From Solirhodobacter olei (GTDB taxonomy: Bacteria > Pseudomonadota > Alphaproteobacteria > Rhodobacterales > Rhodobacteraceae), in NCBI RefSeq assembly GCF_004010155.1, contig NZ_RRYH01000013.1, positions 1-64,000 on the forward strand: a DNA stretch of 64,000 bases. The letters run 5' to 3'. Positions 1-8,548 of the stretch are shown in pieces (the stretch's first letter is position 1; each line of letters opens with the position of its first letter). Under the pieces are notes generated by a model, which was not told the origin of the DNA, did no database searches, and was given only the letters and a program-made list of their open reading frames with translations. A program made the translations under genes and the position numbers.

Positions 1-47
1 GCCTGGTTCTGATTTCGGTTCTCGGCTCCCAGGTCGAGGGGCGGCGC

Positions 48-329
48 ATGCGCTTGCTCAACACAGAAATTCGACGCAATGGATTCACGCCAAGCGTGCA
101 GTGCCTGACCCGTGATCCCGTTGCGTGGACCGCTAAGTTCGGCACGCTCACGCTGGTGGCCGCAGTGGTGCTCGAAATGAGCCTCAAGCCGGGCGTTATC
201 CCCGCGACGTGTCTGCTCCTGGTCGCTCTCGTCGTCGCCGTTCCGCTGGGCCGTCGGTTCGCCGCAGGCGACGTCTCGCCCAATGGGACCGCGCGGGAAC
301 GAGCAACGTCTTCCAGCGCGGAGATTTAA
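48..329 (+). CDS. possible small membrane protein, unrecognised
   Basis: A 93-residue reading frame with two hydrophobic stretches, roughly residues 31-45 and 51-67, and a polar C-terminus rich in Ser/Thr/Arg. A GAGGGGC stretch lies a few bases before the ATG and could be a ribosome binding site. I do not recognise the family. The rest of the first 900 bases looks non-coding, so this may be a chance frame; the two hydrophobic segments are the only support. Confidence 0.3.
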   Translation: MRLLNTEIRRNGFTPSVQCLTRDPVAWTAKFGTLTLVAAVVLEMSLKPGVIPATCLLLVALVVAVPLGRRFAAGDVSPNGTARERATSSSAEI

Positions 330-838
330 GGGTGGTACGAAGCTTCGGGCGACGGCCCACCGCGCTCCCGCATTACGCAGCCACACCGTTAGAGGTCGCG
401 GCGTGGCTCCCGCTTGAGAAGCGCGCGGGATTACAATCGCCGCGGCTCTGGTGACGCCCGCGGGAAGAGGGCCCCCGCTGACAATGGACCTCGTGACCAG
501 ATGGCAACATCCATCGCAGGTCGTCGATCACGAGGGCACCCGTAGGCAGTATCGGGTAGTTCGGGCTAGATCCACCCTTCGCCGCCCGCAGCTTGAAGAG
601 CAGAAAAGCGCCCCGATTCCGGCCGTTCAGGGGCACACAGGAGCAACCTGGAGCGGGCCATGCGAGCTGACCCAATCGAAGGTTCAGGGTGCGAACAAAC
701 TGGGCTGAGGATCCGCAGCCCAGTGCTGGGCTGAGCCAAGACGGAGAATACCGCTTCCCACTCAAGATTTGATAACGCTGTGTGGACCGGCGGCGACCCT
801 TTGAATGGAAGCGCCTCTCAATACTATAACAAATGCGG
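330..838. other. intergenic, no convincing gene
   Basis: Several open frames exist here on both strands, but none has a recognisable protein signature or a good ribosome binding site. The text resembles the degenerate GC-rich intergenic sequence seen elsewhere in the window. Confidence 0.5.
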
Positions 839-872
839 AAATGGCGCTGCCGGCTTCTCGGCGGCGCCATTT
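839..872 (-). terminator. strong hairpin downstream of the cupredoxin gene
   Basis: An inverted repeat of 14 base pairs with one G-U pair (839-852 against 859-872) and a six-base loop. It lies 28 bases past the stop of the minus-strand cupredoxin gene, and its minus-strand 3' arm ends in ATTT. It fits a factor-independent terminator, although the U run is short. Confidence 0.65.
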
Positions 873-899
873 GTCCTGAAGCCTTGCACAGATCGGAGC

Positions 900-1349
900 T
901 TAGATCACCTTGACGTAGCCGGCCATATAGCCCTGGCGATTCATCGAATAGGTGTCGCAGGGCATAACGCAATGCCAGCGATACTCGCCAGCCTTTGTCG
1001 GGGTAAACGTATAGGTCGTTGTGGTCGGAGTGACTTGGTCCGAGCCGGCCTTGTCGACGCCAGCCTTGATGACGACGTTCAGGTGGAGCCCCGGCGCCGT
1101 GAAGCTGTGGGGCGCATCATCGTTATTGATAAATACGAGCTTCACCTGTTGGCCGGCCTTCACTACGAAGTCGGCAGGGAAGAAGGCATCATGGTTTTTG
1201 TGATCGGCGCCGGGCAGACCAGCCTGGTCCGCATAAATGTAGATCGTCTTGGTCACGGTATTGCTCTGGGCGGAGGCTGCCGTTGCACCGAGAGCGGTAG
1301 CCGCTGCAAAGCCGGCGGCGATTGCGATTTTCGAGATGTGCGTAATCAT
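900..1349 (-). CDS. secreted cupredoxin-domain copper protein
   Basis: A 149-residue protein with an N-terminal signal peptide (positive start, hydrophobic core at about 8-26, cleavage likely after the AQS at 27-29). The rest is one cupredoxin fold: a strand-rich domain with His81 in an APHSF context and a C-terminal ligand loop containing His126, Cys127, Cys131, Met136 and Met142. The Cys-x3-Cys spacing recalls the CuA loop of cytochrome oxidase subunit II, but the His that normally follows the second Cys is Ser135. A mononuclear blue-copper site is therefore as likely as a binuclear one. It probably acts as a periplasmic electron carrier or copper-binding protein. It stands alone, transcribed away from the next gene, and ends at a strong hairpin. 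Confidence 0.8.
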   Translation of the reverse strand: MITHISKIAIAAGFAAATALGATAASAQSNTVTKTIYIYADQAGLPGADHKNHDAFFPADFVVKAGQQVKLVFINNDDAPHSFTAPGLHLNVVIKAGVDKAGSDQVTPTTTTYTFTPTKAGEYRWHCVMPCDTYSMNRQGYMAGYVKVI

Positions 1350-1940
1350 ATCGAAGCACTCCTTTCCATTGCCCGAAACAAATGTTTCCGACGTTTTGTT
1401 TGAACTCTTTGCGAGAAGGCCGATAACCTTGAGGAAAGATTTAAGGCCAGAGACGCGGCACTTCTTTGACCTGCATCAAGCCAAATCCGGGTCTGAAGAC
1501 GCTCCGGAACACTATACTCTTTATCCAATCCCGCACGCTTCCGACGCGGAATCACTGATTTTTTCATACATTGCGGATGTCTTCCTGGCGGACTTACCAA
1601 AAAGGCCCGCTCATTGTGGTGTAATCACATTGTGGTGAGGTTGCCATTCATCGGCACCCGGCTGGGAGCGCTAAGAAGCTCGGGCAGATGGCAGAGTGTC
1701 ATGAGGGGGCATGGAGTCGCTACCTGAGTAGGGCATCGGTGTAATCCGCCAAGCCGCCTAACGGCGCCTGGCCCGGGCGTGAGCAGAAAGGCAGCGCAAC
1801 TTCAGTCAACTCCATAAGAGGTGCCGGGCATGTGACCTGACCTGACCATGGTCCGTCAGATTGCCGACAAGGGGAGACTGATAGAGTTGACGCAACGTGG
1901 GAGCCGTTGAACGGCACTGAAGAAGAGGGAGGAAGCTGCC
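1350..1940. other. intergenic region upstream of two divergent genes
   Basis: About 590 bases between the cupredoxin gene (leftward) and the 110-aa gene (rightward). It must hold their promoters, but I see no confident -35/-10 pair. The short open frames here match nothing I recognise. A GGAG-type ribosome binding site for the cupredoxin lies just right of its start. Confidence 0.45.
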
Positions 1941-2273
1941 ATGGCAATCGATCCGTCACGCTTCGAGCGTTTGCGCGCGGCTTTGCTTGCTGCGCGCGAC
2001 CGAATTTACCGCAATGCCAAGCTGCGGCTCTTCGTGGGTAAAGGTTATGAACGGCTTCCGCGTGAGGAGCTGGAGAAGCGCCTTCGGGAGGCGCTGGAGA
2101 TCGCCAAGAAACTCGAGGCGCTCGCTGCCGAGCCGTCGCTTGAGCATCTTCGGTTCCACCACCTGCGGCCGATCCTGAAGCGGCTCCAAAGCCTCGGCCT
2201 GATCGTCTCCGGGCCCGAGCTGCGCGATCTCAGCGCGGCCTTCTTCGCGGCGCCATCCGACTTCGCGGCATAA
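1941..2273 (+). CDS. 110-aa conserved helical protein, copy 1
   Basis: A 110-residue, highly charged, apparently all-helical soluble protein with no signal peptide and no motif I recognise. Its reality rests on a second copy at 30934-31266 of the same length, with 87 of 110 residues identical by eye and differences spread as expected for a protein under selection. The central block from about residue 67 (SLEHLRFHHLRPILKRLQSL) to 95 is almost invariant. The start is fixed by the leader GGGAGGAAGCTGCC directly before the ATG, which is identical in both copies. Function is unknown; the basic C-terminal helices might bind nucleic acid or a partner, but that is only a guess. Confidence 0.75.
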   Translation: MAIDPSRFERLRAALLAARDRIYRNAKLRLFVGKGYERLPREELEKRLREALEIAKKLEALAAEPSLEHLRFHHLRPILKRLQSLGLIVSGPELRDLSAAFFAAPSDFAA

Positions 2274-2363
2274 GCCTTATCCTCCGCACGGATGACGCAG
2301 GTTTCGAGGCGACCTGCGAGCGCTTGGCCGAACGGGTCCGTCAGTTATCTGTTGATATGTAGG

Positions 2364-2416
2364 GGCCTCGTCGCTGCCGTTTGTCATACCATCCCTGACG
2401 ACGCCAGGGCGCCCTC
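2364..2416. repeat. 53-bp dispersed repeat, copy A
   Basis: This stretch matches 54125-54177 at 48 of 53 positions in the same orientation. Its core contains a short inverted repeat around the CATACCATCCC segment. It lies in intergenic DNA behind the 110-aa gene and is not explained by a gene. Confidence 0.6.
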
Positions 2417-2506
2417 TTCTCCGCTGTTCCCGGTCTCGGAGGGGTACCCTGGACCTGCCGTTCGGCCCTATCCAGTCGACGGCCTAGAGTGCAGGCGAAG
2501 CGGGCG

Positions 2507-3337
2507 TTAGCGGCCGAGCAGGCGCGTCAGTACAGCAGTGACAATCGCTTCCGGGCAGTCCTCCTGCACCAGATGCCCTGAATTTGCGATCGGCGTCACC
2601 TCTCCATCCGAGATCAGCGCCGCCAGCGCCCGACCTTTGTCATACGGAATCCACTCGTCATTCAACCCCCACAGGACGGAAACGGGGCAATCCATCCGGT
2701 CGTACTTTCCTTCGATCTCATCGGTGAAACGTTGATCCATCTGGGCGATCTGCCGGTAGAAGGCTGGCTGCCCGACCGGGCCGAGCCATGGCGTACAATA
2801 GATCGACAGCGCTTCTTCGGACATGGGGTTGTGGGCGGCGGTCTGAAGATAGGCCCGCAGCAGCGCCCTGTGCATGTAGCCCGGCATCCCCGCGAAGGCT
2901 GCCTCGTGCTTACGTACATGCTGAACGAAAGGGGACCCCCAGGGCGCCAGCGCCACAGCATCGAAGATGGTCAGGGAGGCATAGCGTAGACCCTGAAGGT
3001 AATAGCCGCGCAGCGCTGTAGCGCCTCCGAAATCATGCGCCAGCACATCCGGGCGGTCGAGGCCCCATTCCGCGAACAGTGCAGCAAGAATCCGGTTCTG
3101 TACGGCAAGAGAAACGTCCTGCCCCTCGCGCATCTCCGACAGGCCGTAGCCCGCGAGGTCGAAATAATAGACGGTCCTGAGGCTGGAGAAATGCGGCACG
3201 ATTCTGCGCCAGACCTGGGAAGAAAAGGGCGTGCCGTGAATGGCAACCAGCGGCGGACCGTTCCCGATCCTGCCCCACCGGATTTTGTTGCCTTCAACGG
3301 TCGTGGCGTTCGGCAGTTCCAGCATGTTAGATCCCAT
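2507..3337 (-). CDS. alpha/beta hydrolase with aspartate nucleophile, dehalogenase-like
   Basis: A 276-residue single-domain alpha/beta hydrolase without a signal peptide. The oxyanion motif HGTP is near residue 34. The nucleophile elbow reads A-H-D-F-G-G with Asp102 in place of the Ser found in esterases. The acid is the Asp of LWGLNDEW and the base is the His of NSGH near the C-terminus. An Asp nucleophile is typical of haloalkane and haloacetate dehalogenases and their relatives such as Renilla luciferase, so hydrolysis of a carbon-halogen bond is the favoured but unproven role. An internal ATG four codons in is an alternative start. It is divergent from an ArsR regulator with only 24 bases between them, so that regulator probably controls it. 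Confidence 0.85.
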   Translation of the reverse strand: MGSNMLELPNATTVEGNKIRWGRIGNGPPLVAIHGTPFSSQVWRRIVPHFSSLRTVYYFDLAGYGLSEMREGQDVSLAVQNRILAALFAEWGLDRPDVLAHDFGGATALRGYYLQGLRYASLTIFDAVALAPWGSPFVQHVRKHEAAFAGMPGYMHRALLRAYLQTAAHNPMSEEALSIYCTPWLGPVGQPAFYRQIAQMDQRFTDEIEGKYDRMDCPVSVLWGLNDEWIPYDKGRALAALISDGEVTPIANSGHLVQEDCPEAIVTAVLTRLLGR

Positions 3338-3340
3338 ATT

Positions 3341-3358
3341 GTCATTTAGCTCATTGAC
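3341..3358. promoter_or_regulatory. 18-bp palindrome between hydrolase and ArsR gene, probable operator
   Basis: GTCATTTAGCTCATTGAC pairs at seven of nine positions around its centre. It occupies nearly the whole gap between two divergent genes, one encoding an ArsR-type repressor. ArsR-family repressors bind dyads of this size over their own promoters, so this is the obvious candidate site. Confidence 0.6.
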
Positions 3359-3361
3359 TAT

Positions 3362-3697
3362 ATGATTGGCGCTATGGACCGATCAACCCAAACAAAGGCC
3401 ATGGCCAGTGCGCAGCGCCTGACGATCCTGCGGTTGCTGGCAGAACCCGGAAAGCACTTCGGCCATCAATGGTCCGCCGATCCGGCAAAGTTCGGCGTCT
3501 GCATGACGTTTATTGCCGACGCGCTTGCCATCTCTCAGCCCACGGCCAGCCGGCATCTGGACATACTGAAACAGGCGGGCTTCATCAGCGTGCAGAAGCA
3601 CCTGAAATGGTCCTATTGCAAGCGGGATGAAGCGGCGATCCGGGCCTATCTCGACTGGCTGGAATGCGAGGCCTTAGCTCTGACGAATGTAAAGTAA
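3362..3697 (+). CDS. ArsR-family winged-helix transcriptional regulator
   Basis: A 111-residue protein made almost wholly of an ArsR winged helix-turn-helix: dimer helices, then a recognition region around ISQPTASRHLDILKQAGFI (about residues 57-76), then the wing. One isolated Cys (near residue 48) and another near the C-terminus do not form the metal-binding box of classic arsenic repressors, so a small organic ligand is likelier than a metal. A second in-frame ATG four codons in (3374) is an equally good start. The gene is divergent from the dehalogenase-like hydrolase, and the palindrome between them suggests it represses both. Confidence 0.85.
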   Translation: MIGAMDRSTQTKAMASAQRLTILRLLAEPGKHFGHQWSADPAKFGVCMTFIADALAISQPTASRHLDILKQAGFISVQKHLKWSYCKRDEAAIRAYLDWLECEALALTNVK

Positions 3698-4134
3698 GCC
3701 TCGTCACGGCTCTTCGGCGCGCCATCCTCGAAAGGCAGCAACGCGCCCCCAATCCCGGCTGTTCTGCCTCTTCTGTGCAGTGCTTGGATGCTGTCATTCG
3801 ATACATCAGCAGCAACGACTCTGACTGTGTGACCGCCCCACGATGGCGCGATGTGGGGCCCGGTCTCGCCATGGCCCGAAGAATTCTCTTGACGGATTAT
3901 AACGGGGCCGTGATGTTAAATATGCTCAAAAGGGCATCTGTAATCTTGCACAAGGCACCCGATAGCTGCGCCCCGTTCCCTCTTGGAAACGGGCCCGCAG
4001 GAAGTGTCTCAAGCGAACTCAGGCGGTCGGGAGGACCTGCCCGAGGAGAGGCGCTTACACCGAGGCCTGGCGCGAACGAACAAGAGGAAGGCAGGACCAG
4101 ACCGACAGGCGTGACGTTCATCAAGGGAGGAAAG
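3698..4134. other. intergenic leader of the sulfite dehydrogenase operon
   Basis: The sulfite dehydrogenase frame stays open through this region, but it shows no signal peptide or conserved domain before position 4135. There the AAGGGAGGAAAG ribosome binding site precedes ATGATG. I treat 3698-4134 as non-coding and promoter-bearing. Confidence 0.55.
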
Positions 4135-5394
4135 ATGATGTCAGGACGCGATGGGGAGTTTCGTTTCAACAGAAGGCAATTCGGGCTGGCGACGAGTGCG
4201 GCCGGCTTGGCGCTTTCGATGCCAGGCTATCTCAGGCCGGCCTTCGCCGCCGGTGAGGATTCCGCGGCGGTGATCGCAGGCAAGGTATCCGGCCTGATCA
4301 TCCACAATGCCAAGCTCGGCGTGATGGAGACGCCGCTCACGCTTCTGCGCCAGCACAAGCACACACCGAAAGAGATCCTTTATAGCCGCTTCCACTTCCC
4401 GCACGAGGGCGAGGCAGCATGGTATGACACGATCAAGGCACCGGATTTCCCGGATTGGACTATCACGATCGACGGGCTTGTGGCGCGACCAAGGACGGTG
4501 AAGGCCGCCGACCTTGCAGGCATGGAGCAGGTCAAGCGCGTGTCGGTGCTGCAATGCGCGGGTAACGGCCGGGCATTCTACGCCGCCAAACAGAAGGTGG
4601 CCGGCGGCCAGTGGCACAACGGCGGCATGGGCAATATCGAGTGGGAAGGCGTGCCGTTCCGTCCCTTCCTGGAGGCGCAGAAGCTCCTCGTGTCCTCGGG
4701 TGCCAAGTGGATCACGGCCCACGGGTGGGACCATCCGGCGACGCCGGAAGGCTCCAGCTTCGCAAAGAGCTATCACATCGACGATCCTGCGCTCGATAAT
4801 GCCATCCTGGCGCTTAAGATGAATGGCGAGCCGATCCCGGCGGCGCACGGCGGGCCGGTGCGACTGATCATTCCCGGCTATTACGGCAACATGAACGTCA
4901 AGCAGATCAATACGATCCTGTTCGAGGCGGAGCAGTCGCCGTCGGTCTACCAGTCGATGGGATACCGGATGCCATTGGTGCCGGTGGAGCCGGGCAAGTT
5001 CGGTGCCAACGACTATACGCTAACCAACAGCGTTCCGACCTACGGCCACAAGATCAAGAGTGCGATCTTCTCTCCTCTGCCGGAGGACAAGCCCGGTGCG
5101 GGCGCGGTGGAGATCACTGGCGTTGCCTTCAATGACGGACGCGGACCGATCACCCGCGTGGAAGTGTCTTCCGACGGAGGGAAGACCTGGACGGATGCCG
5201 AGATCGAGGCGCCCGAAAGCCCCTGGGCCTGGTATCACTGGAAGGCCAAGGGAACGCTCGCGAAGGGCGAGAACACGCTGATCTCGCGCGCCACGGATTC
5301 CCTCGGGCGGAGCCAGCCACTTGACGGGCTCGTGTGGTGGAACCCGCGCGGCTACGAATGGAACGGCGCCGACCATGTGAAGGTTACCGTCTAG
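4135..5394 (+). CDS. periplasmic sulfite dehydrogenase, molybdopterin subunit
   Basis: A 419-residue sulfite-oxidase-family enzyme. A Tat signal with the twin-arginine motif NRRQFGLA at residues 12-19 is followed by a hydrophobic run ending near AFAAGE, indicating folded export to the periplasm. The molybdopterin domain contains the Cys ligand of molybdenum at about residue 141 in the context VLQCAGNGR. A C-terminal immunoglobulin-like Mo-co dimerisation domain (about 310-419) follows. It oxidises sulfite to sulfate and passes electrons to a c-type cytochrome. The start is set by a strong ribosome binding site; the ATG three bases later is equivalent. The cytochrome c gene follows after an 85-base gap. 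The pair fits the SorAB type of sulfite:cytochrome c oxidoreductase. Confidence 0.9.
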   Translation: MMSGRDGEFRFNRRQFGLATSAAGLALSMPGYLRPAFAAGEDSAAVIAGKVSGLIIHNAKLGVMETPLTLLRQHKHTPKEILYSRFHFPHEGEAAWYDTIKAPDFPDWTITIDGLVARPRTVKAADLAGMEQVKRVSVLQCAGNGRAFYAAKQKVAGGQWHNGGMGNIEWEGVPFRPFLEAQKLLVSSGAKWITAHGWDHPATPEGSSFAKSYHIDDPALDNAILALKMNGEPIPAAHGGPVRLIIPGYYGNMNVKQINTILFEAEQSPSVYQSMGYRMPLVPVEPGKFGANDYTLTNSVPTYGHKIKSAIFSPLPEDKPGAGAVEITGVAFNDGRGPITRVEVSSDGGKTWTDAEIEAPESPWAWYHWKAKGTLAKGENTLISRATDSLGRSQPLDGLVWWNPRGYEWNGADHVKVTV

Positions 5395-5415
5395 AGCCAC
5401 TCTCGGACGGTTTAG

Positions 5416-5444
5416 GGGGAAGCACGTCCCAGTCGCGCTTCCCC
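5416..5444 (+). promoter_or_regulatory. hairpin between sulfite dehydrogenase and cytochrome genes
   Basis: GGGGAAGC at 5416-5423 pairs perfectly with GCTTCCCC at 5437-5444. Lying inside a probable two-gene operon, it may protect the upstream message or partly terminate transcription, giving less cytochrome than enzyme. Confidence 0.5.
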
Positions 5445-5479
5445 GCCCCAAAACCCTGATTATCCGAACGGGAACGCCG

Positions 5480-6190
5480 ATGCGACGTGCGATATTACTG
5501 TGGGCTGTTGCCTGTCTCGGGCTGGGCCTGGGACGCGCCTCCGCCGATGAAATCACCCTCCCCGATGGGCCCGGCCGGGATCTGGTCTATGCCCGGTGCC
5601 AGACCTGCCACGATCTGGGCTACCTGAAGGAGTCCTCCGGTATCCCGGCAAGCGCCTGGAAGGATATCCTGGTGACGATGTATGGCTTTGGCCTGCGGAT
5701 CCCGGACGCCGAGAAGGCGCAGATCGTAACCTATCTGGGCACCTATCTCGGGCCGAACCCGCCACCGGCCGCACCTGCCGTTTCGACCGCCGACGCAGCT
5801 CCTTCGCTCAATGGGGGCAAGCTCTTCGAACAGAATTGCTCGGCCTGTCATCAGAAGACCGGGAAAGGCCTTCCGGCGAGCTTCCCGCCGTTGGCGGGCA
5901 ATTCCGATCTCTTCCTTGACCGGCTCTATCCGGTGCATGTCGTCCTGAACGGGCTGACGGGAAAGATCGAGGTGGGGGGCAAAACCTTCAACGGAACGAT
6001 GCCGAGCTTTGCGCATCTAGATGATGCCAGGCTGGCCGCGATCCTGAACTATGTCCGCGGCGCCTGGGGCAATGCGGCCAACGCGCCAGCAGGCATGAGA
6101 CCTCTCGCGGCGGTGGACGTGAAGGGGCTGCGTGATCAGAAGCAAACGCCGAAGGAAGTTCATGGACTGCGGGCATCGCTCCTGAAATAG
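5480..6190 (+). CDS. diheme c-type cytochrome, partner of sulfite dehydrogenase
   Basis: A 236-residue exported cytochrome with a Sec signal peptide (residues 1-22, ending RASA). Two class I heme-binding sites are visible: Cys40-x2-Cys43-His44 in the first domain and Cys120-x2-Cys123-His124 in the second, joined by a Pro/Ala-rich linker at about 92-108. The second domain has a downstream Met in a GTMPSF context that could be the sixth ligand. It probably accepts electrons from the sulfite dehydrogenase encoded just upstream and relays them to a terminal oxidase. The classic SorB subunit has a single heme, so the two-domain form is worth noting. Confidence 0.85.
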   Translation: MRRAILLWAVACLGLGLGRASADEITLPDGPGRDLVYARCQTCHDLGYLKESSGIPASAWKDILVTMYGFGLRIPDAEKAQIVTYLGTYLGPNPPPAAPAVSTADAAPSLNGGKLFEQNCSACHQKTGKGLPASFPPLAGNSDLFLDRLYPVHVVLNGLTGKIEVGGKTFNGTMPSFAHLDDARLAAILNYVRGAWGNAANAPAGMRPLAAVDVKGLRDQKQTPKEVHGLRASLLK

Positions 6191-6586
6191 ATTTGCCGGT
6201 GAGGAGAGGAGAAAGGGGCTGCTGGCTGCAATCGGGAGGCCGAAGCTCGGGTCAGCGAAATCCAAGGGACGGGCCCACTATGGTCCCTACCAATCTCCCT
6301 GCCAGGCCGCGATCCGCCTCATGACCTTGCCGTAATCCGCCAGGATCGTGGCGAAGGCCGCTTCTTGGGCAATTCCTGCCCTACGGCTCCGATCACAGTA
6401 TAGATCAACCGGGCTCGGAGCCGGTCATCGCCGCGCGCTGTTGCAACGGCAGCAAGGCGGCCCATGCACGGTCATCGGATCCATTGCCGCCTGCGCCCTA
6501 AAGCGGACGTTGTTGCGGATCTCGACGGGGGGTCGGTTTTGCGGGTAGCGGCTCATCCCCGAAGGTGGCGCCAGCGCGACGGGCGC
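6191..6586. other. intergenic, no gene seen
   Basis: About 400 bases between the cytochrome gene and the convergent AraC-type remnant. A short open frame (6348-6548) has no recognisable content. Confidence 0.5.
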
Positions 6587-7525
6587 TCAATGAAGGCTCC
6601 GCCACTGCGCCGGCGTGACGCCCTCCCAAGCGCGAAAGGCACGGTAGAACGAGCTGGTGTCCTGAAACCCGAGCAGGAATGCAATCTCGTCGATGCCGTT
6701 CTGCCCATCCGACGGCAATCGGCGGCCAAGGTCCCGCCGGGCCTCGTCCAGCAGGGCACGATAGCTCGTCCCGTGTTCGGTGATCCGTCGCTGCAGGGTT
6801 CGCTCGCTCATGCCGAGTTCGCGGGCCACCTCGGCGATGTCGGGCTTGCCGCTGGCGATGCGGCGCCGGATCAGGACCTTCACCTGATCGGAGAGCGATG
6901 ACCGCGCCTCGATCTCCTCCAGCGAGGCGGCAAGCGCGGGATCGAGCAGGTTCAGAAGCTCCGGGTTGTGGCCAGAGAAGGGCAAGTCGAGGTCGGCCCG
7001 GGCGAGGACCAAGGCATTCTGATCACAGCTGGTCCGGATCGGGGCGCCGAAGTACGACCGATGCACCGCGGTCACCGGGCCGGGGCGGGTCATCTCGACC
7101 CGGATCGGGGTGAGGTGCCGCCCGGTTCCCCGCCGGCGCAGTTCCAGGATCGCGGCGAAAGTGACATCGGCCGCCGCATCAGGTTCTGCTTCGACTGCAT
7201 GGAGCCAGCGCACCGCAACCCGGCATTCGCTCCCGGCTTCGGTGATCGTCAGTTCCTCGGGCGTGCAGAGGCGCTTGAAGCGCGCCAGCCGGTGCAGGCC
7301 GTCGCGATAGTCCCGAGCGAAGAACGCGGACATCGTGGCGGGGGGATGCAACTAGGTGTCGGTCCCGGCGGTCATGCGGAGACCGACGGCAGGGCCATGC
7401 GACAGTGCCTCGACCGCTCGCCAGAGCGCGAAGTACTGGGCCGTGGACAGCCAGGCGTCTGTCGTGATGTGCAATGTCGCGGGCAGTCGCGCCTGGTGCA
7501 GAAGCGCTGGCGCGGGGAGCCCCAT
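6587..7525 (-). pseudogene. AraC-family regulator interrupted by an in-frame amber codon
   Basis: The 3' part (7351-6587) encodes 254 residues: most of an arabinose-binding-like N-terminal domain and a full AraC helix-turn-helix pair ending EGVTPAQWRSLH. Just upstream in the same frame, 57 more codons from an ATG at 7525 encode the expected N-terminus (MGLPAPALLHQARL onward, through YFALWRAVEAL). The two parts are separated only by TAG at 7352-7354. Reading through it gives one continuous protein of about 312 residues, near the normal family length. Codons before 7525 stay in frame for a few residues, so the true start may also be lost. A shorter product could begin at TTG 7351, but it would lack the start of the sensor domain. 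The gene is divergent from the arsenate operon. Confidence 0.75.
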
Positions 7526-7699
7526 CCGCTCGGCCGCACGCCAGAAGGCCGGCTTTCAGCCTCAGCCTTCGATTACATGATAAGTACGGCATGTGATGCG
7601 GCGTCAAGAAATTTGCTGCCGCCGGCAGAATGCCTCTGGCTGCAGCCTGTCGCAAAAGGTTCACTATGCGGGTCAAGTTAATTCCAGTATTCATGATTA

Positions 7700-8548
7700 A
7701 TGGAAACACGAGCCGCCTCCGAAGCCTTTACCGCCCTCGGCCATGAGGGTCGCCTCTCAGTCTTCCGCCTTCTGATGCGCCATGCCCCGCAGGGCGTGCG
7801 CGCGGGCGAGATCGCGGAGGTGCTCGGGCTGAAGCCGAACACCGCCTCGGTCTACCTCAAGGCGCTGGAGCAGGCAGGACTGATCGGGGCGAGGCGCGAC
7901 GGGCGGACGGTCTATTACGCCGTTGACCTGACGCGGACGGCAGGACTGGTGGACTATTTCCTCGCCGATTGTTGCCGCGGACGGCCGGACCTCTGCGCCC
8001 CGGCAATCGCCGCGGCGATCAACCCCAGACAGGAGAGTGCCTCAGTGTCGAAGCGGGTCTTCAACGTCCTTTTCATCTGCTCAGGCAACTCCGCCCGGTC
8101 GATCTTTGCTGAGGCGATCCTATCAGAGCTTGGGCAAGGCAAGTTCATCGCCTACTCCGCAGGCACTCGGGAGAAGTCGGAGCTCAACCCCTACGCTATC
8201 GACGTTCTCCAGCGGAACGGCCACGATGTTTCGGCCCTCCATGCCAAGAACGTCGACGTGTTCCGCGGGCCGGGGGCCCCGACGTTCGATTTCGTCTTCA
8301 CGGTCTGCGACCTTGCCGCTCACGAGGAATGCGGGGCCTGGCCGGGCCAGCCTATGACGGCACACTGGGGAATGCCCGATCCGGTGAAGGCGGAGGGCTC
8401 GCCGTCGGAGAAAGGGCTCGCCTTCGCTCGTGCGTACGCCGAACTCAATCGCCGGATCGCCGCCTTCGTTGCGCTGCCTCTGGCTTCGCTCCAGCGCATT
8501 GCGCTGCAGCACCGGTTGGATGATCTCGGCCATGAGGTCCAAGCATGA
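7700..8548 (+). CDS. ArsR regulator fused to low-molecular-weight arsenate reductase
   Basis: A 282-residue fusion. Residues 1-110 are an ArsR winged helix (recognition segment about 41-60) ending in a cysteine cluster, Cys91, Cys92 and Cys99, a likely arsenite sensor site. Residues 118-282 are a low-molecular-weight phosphatase-type arsenate reductase. Its P-loop nucleophile is CSGNSARS (Cys127-Ser134) and the acid motif MPDP lies near residue 226. One polypeptide thus combines arsenite-responsive repression and arsenate-to-arsenite reduction. It overlaps the next gene by four bases (ATGA) and heads a three-gene arsenic operon. The promoter probably lies in the gap left of 7700, shared with the broken AraC gene. 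Confidence 0.92.
   Translation: METRAASEAFTALGHEGRLSVFRLLMRHAPQGVRAGEIAEVLGLKPNTASVYLKALEQAGLIGARRDGRTVYYAVDLTRTAGLVDYFLADCCRGRPDLCAPAIAAAINPRQESASVSKRVFNVLFICSGNSARSIFAEAILSELGQGKFIAYSAGTREKSELNPYAIDVLQRNGHDVSALHAKNVDVFRGPGAPTFDFVFTVCDLAAHEECGAWPGQPMTAHWGMPDPVKAEGSPSEKGLAFARAYAELNRRIAAFVALPLASLQRIALQHRLDDLGHEVQA

Noticed and set aside
373-972. 199-codon minus-strand open frame overlapping the cupredoxin 3' end
   Set aside because: No motif, no ribosome binding site, and it crosses the strong hairpin behind the cupredoxin gene.
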